A DNA stretch of 64,000 nucleotides, taken from contig NZ_KB913017.1 of the NCBI RefSeq assembly GCF_000383975.1, positions 441,133-505,132 on the forward strand, in the 5' to 3' direction. The stretch is from Natronorubrum tibetense GA33 (lineage in GTDB: Archaea > Halobacteriota > Halobacteria > Halobacteriales > Natrialbaceae). Of the stretch, positions 61,871 to 64,000 are shown one piece after another (the first letter of the stretch is position 1; each line of letters starts with the position of its first letter). The notes beneath the pieces were generated by a model. The model did not search any database, was not told the DNA's origin, and saw only the letters and a program-made list of their open reading frames with translations. A program made the position numbers and the translations under genes.

Positions 61871-62845
61871 TCACTGCGGCGACCCGTTCGTAATCGTCGT
61901 GTGAGCGCCGATCAGTGCGCCCGCGAGATCCAGTTCCTCGAGGTGGGTCCCCTCGTCGATGATCGAGCGGCGAATGTCGCCGTTGCGAACCGTCGCCTTC
62001 GGGAAGATCACCGCCTGATCGAGGTTCGTGTTCTCGAGGGTGACGTCGGCCATCACGTGGACGTTGTCGCCGATCGAGGCGTTCTCGAGGGTCGCCGAGT
62101 CGTCGACCAGCGAGTCGCCGTCTAAGTGCCAGGCGACGGCGTCGAGATAGCTCTCGGGGGTTCCGATGTCGAACCACGCGTCCTCGAAGGTGTACGCGTA
62201 GGTTGCCTCGCGCTCTTGGAGCCACTGGACGAACCAGCCGGGCTCGTCGGGGTTGTTCCCGTCCTCGAGGTACGTCGAGAGCAGGGAGAGCGAGTCGGCG
62301 GGGAACGCATAGCAGGCGATCGAGACGAGCGTACTCTTTGGGTCGTCGGGTTTCTCCTGAAAATTGACGACCCGCTCGCCGTCGAGTTCGACCAGCCCGT
62401 AGGATTTGGCTTTCTCGCGCGAGCCGACGTCGTAGGCGGCCAACGTCGGTGCCCTTCGTTGCTCGAAGTCGTCGATAAAGTCGCTCACGTCGAAACTGAT
62501 CAGGTTGTCACCCGCGATGACCAGCAGATCGTCGGTGACGTTCTCGCGGTCGATCAGCTGTGCGAGCGCTCCCACGACGCCGAACTTATCGTCTTCCTCG
62601 CTCGTCTCCTCGATCGACAGCGTCGGCTTTTCGAACTCGCTGTCGGCGAGGTGAGCCTCGAAGTCGGGCGCAAACCGCTCGTTCGTGCTGACGTAGACCT
62701 CGTCGATTCGTCCGTCCGCCTCGAGTTCGGCGAAGATACGATCGATGACGGTCGACTCACCGATCGGGAGGAACATCTTCGGCCGATGCTTCGTGATCGG
62801 CCACATGCGGGTCGCGTATCCGCCGGCAAGGACGACGGCCTTCAT
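61871..62845 (-). CDS. sugar nucleotidyltransferase (GlmU/RmlA-like) with left-handed beta-helix
   Basis: 324 aa. LAGGYATRMWPITKHRPKMF, then LPIG is the nucleotide-binding signature; IAGDNLISFDVSDFIDDF follows, and the C-terminal about 80 residues (SATLENASIGDNVHVMADVT) are hexapeptide repeats. Activates a hexose-1-phosphate for glycosylation; haloarchaea use such for S-layer N-glycans or lipids. A MITE copy lies in its promoter region. Confidence 0.85.
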   Translation of the reverse strand: MKAVVLAGGYATRMWPITKHRPKMFLPIGESTVIDRIFAELEADGRIDEVYVSTNERFAPDFEAHLADSEFEKPTLSIEETSEEDDKFGVVGALAQLIDRENVTDDLLVIAGDNLISFDVSDFIDDFEQRRAPTLAAYDVGSREKAKSYGLVELDGERVVNFQEKPDDPKSTLVSIACYAFPADSLSLLSTYLEDGNNPDEPGWFVQWLQEREATYAYTFEDAWFDIGTPESYLDAVAWHLDGDSLVDDSATLENASIGDNVHVMADVTLENTNLDQAVIFPKATVRNGDIRRSIIDEGTHLEELDLAGALIGAHTTITNGSPQ

Positions 62846-62888
62846 GTCACGGTGTTCACCTGCGTGGGGTAAGTGGTTTGTCCTTTCA

Positions 62889-62967
62889 TGCGGTTTGCTG
62901 TACCGATGTACCGGTGGGACCGCAGGACGGTCGCGGTCGCACCGGAAATGACTCACAGCAGACAGTA
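62889..62967 (+). mobile_element. MITE-like element, copy 2 (79 bp)
   Basis: tgcggtttgctgta ... cacagcagacagta, with an 8-bp internal tandem tgtaccga/tgtaccgg not in copy 1; flanking tca at 62886-62888 and 62968-62970. Aligns with 42122-42192 over its full length. Confidence 0.8.
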
Positions 62968-63032
62968 TCAGTAGTTCTCGAGTCGCCGGACGCGAGCGGG
63001 ACATGTAAGGGCTCGACGCTCGTGTCTCGAGT

Positions 63033-63329
63033 ATGCGCGAGGCCGACGAAACGACGCGACAGCGACTTGCCGACGCCCTCCGTGAGGAACCCGCAACGCC
63101 GAGCGAACTCGCCGTCGAGCTCGATCTTACGCCCCACTCGGTGCTCCGACACGCCGAACACGTGTTCCGGTCGGTAGACAGCGCGGAGACGGATGAACAG
63201 CTACTCGTCGCACCGCCGACGTGTCGCGACTGCGGTTTCGACGACTTCGACGACCTGTTGAATTTACCGTCCCGATGCCCCAGCTGCAAGAGTGAGGCCG
63301 TCTCAGAGCCGACGCTGACGATCGAGTGA
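63033..63329 (+). CDS. HTH domain fused to zinc ribbon, transcription-regulator-like
   Basis: 98 aa. TTRQRLADALREEPATPSEL, then AVELDLTPHSVLRHAEHVFR is a wHTH; CRDCGFDDFDDLLNLPSRCP, then SCKSE is a CxxC-CxxC ribbon. Haloarchaeal family annotated as predicted regulators with HTH fused to Zn ribbon. Divergent from the nucleotidyltransferase. Confidence 0.85.
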   Translation: MREADETTRQRLADALREEPATPSELAVELDLTPHSVLRHAEHVFRSVDSAETDEQLLVAPPTCRDCGFDDFDDLLNLPSRCPSCKSEAVSEPTLTIE

Positions 63330-63532
63330 GACGTACCGGTCGACGGGACAATCCGTTTTCGCTGACAACCTGAAACGGATTCGATACTAATATTTACTGT
63401 GGAGGCGAGAAATCGGTACGAACCCTCGAGCGACGGACGGTCGACCCCGACGGTCCGACCGATCGTTCCCCCACCTCTCGTCTTCACGTTACGGGGGCTC
63501 GTTCGTTCCGAGCGGTCTCACGGAATATACAC

Positions 63533-63895
63533 ATGACTGCCACACCCCCTACCGAGTCCGACTGTGTCGAGTTCGTGCTGGCGGTCCTCGACAACCTGGA
63601 ATCCTGTGAGGCGTCGGCACCGACGGTCAACCGGGCGTTCGGGCTACTCTCCGACCAGCGCAGACGGCTCCTCCTCGAGGTGATGCGTACGTACGGCGAA
63701 TCGCTGACCCTCCCGGACGCCGCCGAGGAGGTCGCCGTTCGCGAAACCGGTTGCAAGGTGACGAACATCTCGGCCGAGCGCGTCCACGAGGTCTATATCT
63801 CGCTCTACCACGATCACCTTCCCCGACTGGTCGATGCGGGACTGCTCGAGTACGATCAGGAACGGGATCTGGTCTCCCCCGCCGCACTCCGCTGA
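63533..63895 (+). CDS. DUF7344 winged-helix regulator
   Basis: 120 aa. LLSDQRRRLLLEVMRTYGES, then VHEVYISLYHDHLPRLVDAG, then LLEYDQERDLVS is the DUF7344 fold. Monocistronic, no neighbours of known function. Related to the two domains in the protein at 56338. Confidence 0.85.
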   Translation: MTATPPTESDCVEFVLAVLDNLESCEASAPTVNRAFGLLSDQRRRLLLEVMRTYGESLTLPDAAEEVAVRETGCKVTNISAERVHEVYISLYHDHLPRLVDAGLLEYDQERDLVSPAALR

Positions 63896-63902
63896 CCAGA
63901 AC

Positions 63903-64000
63903 CTAGATTTTGACGTTTGAGGTCGACGTGAGATCGCCGTCGTCCTCGATCGGTCCCTCGCCGACGAACGAGTACTCGTCGTCAGTCAGATAGACGTCGC
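63903..64000 (-). CDS. C-terminal end of a protein cut by the window edge
   Basis: About 31 residues ending DDGDLTSTSNVKI before TAG at 63903-63905; the frame remains open to the right edge. Acidic as expected for a haloarchaeal protein. The fragment is too short to name. Confidence 0.45.
   Translation of the reverse strand, partial: DVYLTDDEYSFVGEGPIEDDGDLTSTSNVKI

Overview
The window is a high-GC, acidic-proteome stretch of a haloarchaeal chromosome (class Halobacteria). This rests on the Asp/Glu-rich proteins, Tat and lipobox precursors, archaeal ribosomal and KEOPS genes, archaeosine (queC/E/D), FtsZ, a GvpA, bacterio-opsin-activator and HalOD1 regulators, and many small haloarchaeal DUF proteins. 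A member of the Natrialbales is plausible but cannot be fixed from this sequence. Most of it is ordinary, densely packed chromosomal DNA; the unusual features sit in a few loci between core genes.

Left part (1-20 kb): the end of a LolA-like lipoprotein gene, a 2-oxoacid:ferredoxin oxidoreductase pair, then aromatic amino acid genes on both strands (aroC, aroA, tyrA) interleaved with a VapBC toxin-antitoxin pair, a thiolase, a second LolA-like lipoprotein broken by one amber codon, an M24 peptidase, an orphan gvpA, a renalase-like oxidoreductase, an N-acetyltransferase, an Rsm22-like methyltransferase, surE and a selenoprotein-W-like thioredoxin-fold protein. 20-26 kb: small regulators, tRNA-Ala(GGC), two tiny zinc-binding reading frames (one with UGA exactly where the last zinc-ribbon cysteine is expected), and the conserved archaeal cluster rpsO - RecJ/Cdc45-like - pcc1 - rps3ae.

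26-45 kb: secreted and redox proteins, the queD-queE-queC preQ0 operon, a CinA-like protein, a NAD-kinase-like protein with an internal repeat insertion, a PhoU/AbrB regulator behind a palindromic operator, an MFS transporter, an epoxide hydrolase, a bacterial-type prolyl-tRNA synthetase without the usual editing insertion, a Nudix hydrolase, a uS10 paralogue, and M20 and M48 peptidases. Short non-autonomous elements with 3-bp TNA target duplications lie exactly at the stop codons of the MFS and uS10-like genes, and a second copy of the latter lies at 62.9 kb.

45-64 kb: an acidic DUF4397 lipoprotein, a run of about ten hairpins with no coding explanation, a geranylgeranyl-reductase-family flavoprotein, a [2Fe-2S] ferredoxin, a halocin-C8-like antimicrobial precursor with a small membrane-protein partner, a hydroxyacid dehydrogenase, ftsZ, dtdA, a large PAS/GAF/BAT sensor-regulator, DUF7344 regulators, SppA, DUF373, diphthamide synthetase, a helix-hairpin-helix protein and a sugar nucleotidyltransferase. 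The best candidates for new biology are the halocin-like locus, the hairpin array, the UGA-containing zinc ribbon, the MITE family and the ProRS paralogue.
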